This document shows positions 61,538-64,000 of a DNA stretch of 64,000 nt, in pieces. Numbering within the stretch: position 1 is the stretch's first letter; the number at the start of each line of letters is the position of its first letter. The notes under the pieces are model-generated. The model was not told the DNA's origin. It saw only the letters and a program-made list of their open reading frames with translations, and made no database searches. Source of the stretch: Isoetes taiwanensis. Lineage: Eukaryota; Streptophyta; Lycopodiopsida; Isoetales; Isoetaceae. Where the stretch lies: contig JAJEKV010000083.1 in NCBI GenBank assembly GCA_021234155.1, positions 3,002,241 through 3,066,240 on the forward strand, written 5' to 3'. Made by a program: the position numbers and the translations under genes.

Positions 61538-62238
61538 GGGCCCTCCGGGCCCTAACTAAAGCAAACATAGGTAAACTTTATGGGTCTAAACATTAATTTC
61601 TAAAAAGCACAATAACATCAAGACAAACAAATTATTTCCATTGCATACCAAGAGCTGCCCAAATATACGCAAACACACTGTTATAAAATGGGCAAGTAGA
61701 ATCAAAGGCAACTTCATAATAACTACCAGCGGATACAATAGTGTCATCAGTGGAGCAAGAAGCTGTAAGAGTTTTGGATTGCATGGTAATCATTAGTTAA
61801 AAAGGGAGAAGATATACAGTAGAGTCCAAGTATTTAAATCCCTCATTGGGTGTTACCACATGAAAATCCACAACTTCAGAGCATTGATGCATTCCTGCAT
61901 TGCATTACATACATTGGAGAAGGCACGAAATAGATGCACTGACCTTTTGACCTTTTGACCTTTTGTAAATTAAAGAAAATTGCATTGTTGTTTTGTAAAG
62001 AATTGCTGCTTGCTCCTATAATGTGAGCTGTGATATAGGCTGAAACCTGATTGCCATCATTATTACCATCATTATTTAAGGCATTGCTCTTCTATGGGAT
62101 GGTGATGGTTAAGCTTTATCAAGCTACCAGTATCTAGAGGAACAAGTTGATGGAACATGTTGGCTTAGTGGTGATTACATTCGATTACATTAAGATTGCA
62201 TCTGTTGTAGTTAGAGTTCACTAATGTTCAATATTTTG
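61538..62238. other. Spacer, no gene seen
   Basis: Starts with a palindrome (GGGCCC-TCC-GGGCCC, 61538-61552) and contains three copies of the 8-mer 'accttttg' near 61942-61965. No coding region recognised. Confidence 0.55.
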
Positions 62239-63672
62239 CAGCGGATGTTGTTTTCAAAAAGAGATCCCACACGGTGAAGCCGGTAATATTATTGGAGCAA
62301 CTAGTCGGAAGCCCGTAATTCTCTCTCCTTTTCGGGGTTTCTATTTTTTTTTTGTATTTTGAAACTTACGTTGGCGTGTTCTGGATAAAATTATCAAGAT
62401 GTTGGTGACGACATTGAAAAACAGTCCCTCAGTTTCCGCTGTTGAAGTTCAAGTTGAGGAAAAGGCTTGTTCTTTGGCAGTGCGTGTTTCTTTTTTTGTC
62501 TTGCTTTCAAAACATTAGAATGAAGCACTTTCTTGTCTTGAGAGACTTGCGGCGATTCAAAGGAGCTAGATGATGTTGAAGAAGCCTTTGGAGATTGTAG
62601 CCAAGGCAACGACTAAATTTGTGGTCAAAGCCGATGCCAAAACAACCGGAAAAAAGAGAGTGCAAACCGGCGAGGGACATCCTACTGCAAAACGGTAATT
62701 GCTAGCTTACATTGACTTACTTATACTTCAAGGCTTATTATATTTTACTCGTTTTGCGTGTCTAAACCATCGGAAACGAGATTGAAGGTATCAATTTATG
62801 CTTTATTGTCATGGATCAATTGTTAATATGACACTAACATCTTGGATCGACAAATGTAAATGATGACAAGGATAAACTTATGGAATTTACACCATTCACG
62901 CCATTCAAGAACCGTCCGTCATTGAAATGAAAGTGGTTGCATCCGACATAGCAATTTTATGTGCAACTAACTCTAAAATGAGTAGCCGCTTAGTGGATCT
63001 TTATGGCGGGTAATAACCGTTGTGTGGTATTTGTTGCTATTCCTTGTCTCTAATGTTAATCTTAATCTAATCCTCGTGCTTGTATGAGACATTGCCTTTC
63101 AGTGGAAGAGCAAAAAATCTTTTTTATCCCCTTACAACTATATAAGGTTTAGAGAAGCTACCAAAGAACAAAAGAAAGGGTGAATCAGTGAAGGATCACC
63201 AATGTCATTGAAATAGTGAAATCGAGGATGAAGGGGATTGTGGTAGCTAAATGCCATCATATCCTTGCACCTATCCTTGAGAATGACCATTTTGTGTCAT
63301 TTTGTTTTACATTTCGCACCATCGATTCAAAGATCCCTACCGCACCCGAGAATTCAAGTCTTCAATCCTCTTACGTGTTATGCGAATGAACGAGAAAGCA
63401 ATCAAAGGGTATGTAATACTTTAAGTTGTTGCTTTGCTTTTCTTTCGCTAATTTGGCCTCCTAAATTTTGATATGTAGGTCGCACACACACAAATGTTAA
63501 CCACATCGATCGGTCAAGTATCTAGAGGCATCGATTTCATGAAGAGAAATAATGTTAATCGGATTAAAAGAGTAGAGGTGCCCACATCCGATTTAACATC
63601 ATGTGGGTTGTTATGCGTGATGGGATTTTATGCACAAATATGTTGAAGCTCTTGTCTCTCGTAGAGATATGG
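62239..63672 (+). pseudogene. Possible Ulp1-like (C48) cysteine protease gene, broken
   Basis: Candidate exons: about 62242-62310 (AG before, GTAATT after); 62570-62694 (Lys/Thr-rich MMLKKPLEIVAKATTKF, GTAATT donor); about 63220-63410 (VVAKCHHILAPILENDHFVSF, a His followed by hydrophobics as in the C48 His box, ending at GTATGT); and 63480-63672 (AG before; TSIGQVSRGIDFMKR, then DLTSCGLLCVMGF resembling the C48 Cys box, ending at GTAAGT). The order His then Cys suits SUMO-type proteases, which occur as host enzymes and as passengers in MULE and CACTA elements. One-base frame changes near 63310 and 63625 break it. The family call rests on short motifs only. Confidence 0.35.
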
Positions 63673-64000
63673 AAGTAAGTTGTATGCCTTCCCTTGTATG
63701 TACTGCATCTCATGTTCCTTTAAATATTTCTAACCTTATTTATGGATGTCACAAAATTACATCTAAATGGTTCTCTCATGAATCACATTCATCCCACGAC
63801 GACAATTTCTAATAGATGCTTTGGTCATGCATTGTGATGCCAATCGAGAAAGAACGTATCGGCCCAGCCCCTCCTCGATTTACGAGCTGATCATGAGTCC
63901 GAAAGTATATCGATTTTGCAAGATGAACTATGTAACAGGCTTATATATATCTTTTGTTCAATATTTGTGTTCACATTTCCCGCCATAAGGAATGTGTAAA

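Overview
The window reads as nuclear DNA of a land plant with swimming sperm. The main reason is a 23-exon minus-strand gene (3490-17806) for SPAG17/PF6, a protein of the axonemal central apparatus. That protein is kept only where motile flagella are built, so it points to a bryophyte, lycophyte, fern, cycad or Ginkgo rather than a flowering plant or conifer. The short to medium introns (about 0.1-1.4 kb), dense transposons and GT-AG splicing fit a seed-free plant best, but the species cannot be named from this sequence.

Layout. 1-3489: AT-rich intergenic DNA with small tandem duplications and one Helitron-type 3' end (2665-2702). 3490-17806: SPAG17. Just upstream lie an acidic coding fragment (18118-18366) and a 127-bp tandem duplication. 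19202-21340: a decayed PIF/Harbinger transposase with an array of palindromic subterminal repeats. 22.8-26.5 kb: a Myb/SANT-like gene on the same strand, plausibly the Harbinger DNA-binding partner ORF, with a second broken copy of one Gly/His-rich exon. 27.4-28.65 kb: an unrecognised coiled-coil gene, now broken, with a MITE inserted in an exon. 30.5-31.6 kb: a GC-rich island without ORFs. 32.1-34.9 kb: a LINE (ORF1 plus APE-type endonuclease, no reverse transcriptase), split by a foldback element and abutting a 100-bp (GA)n tract. 37.25-41.03 kb and 60.52-61.05 kb: the two halves of an old Ty3/gypsy element. 62.2-63.7 kb: a possible Ulp1-type (C48) protease gene, broken by frameshifts.

Between the two halves of the old element, at 41028-60519, sits a young 19.5-kb insertion arranged LTR-internal-LTR-internal-LTR. 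One 5-bp target duplication (ATTCT) flanks the whole block, so this was one insertion that later became a tandem array, or was made to look like one by the assembler. Its domain order is Gag-protease-archaeal-type RNase H-reverse transcriptase-degenerate RNase H-integrase. An RNase H domain ahead of the reverse transcriptase, together with loss of the expected catalytic Asp in the normal RNase H, is the most unusual biology in the window.

The copies of this young element are almost identical except at CAG/CTG trinucleotides, where one or another copy carries small insertions, deletions and garbled bases. CAG/CTG is the plant CHG methylation context, so I read most of these breaks as base-calling or polishing errors at methylated sites and not as decay. 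This affects how every frameshift in the element should be read.
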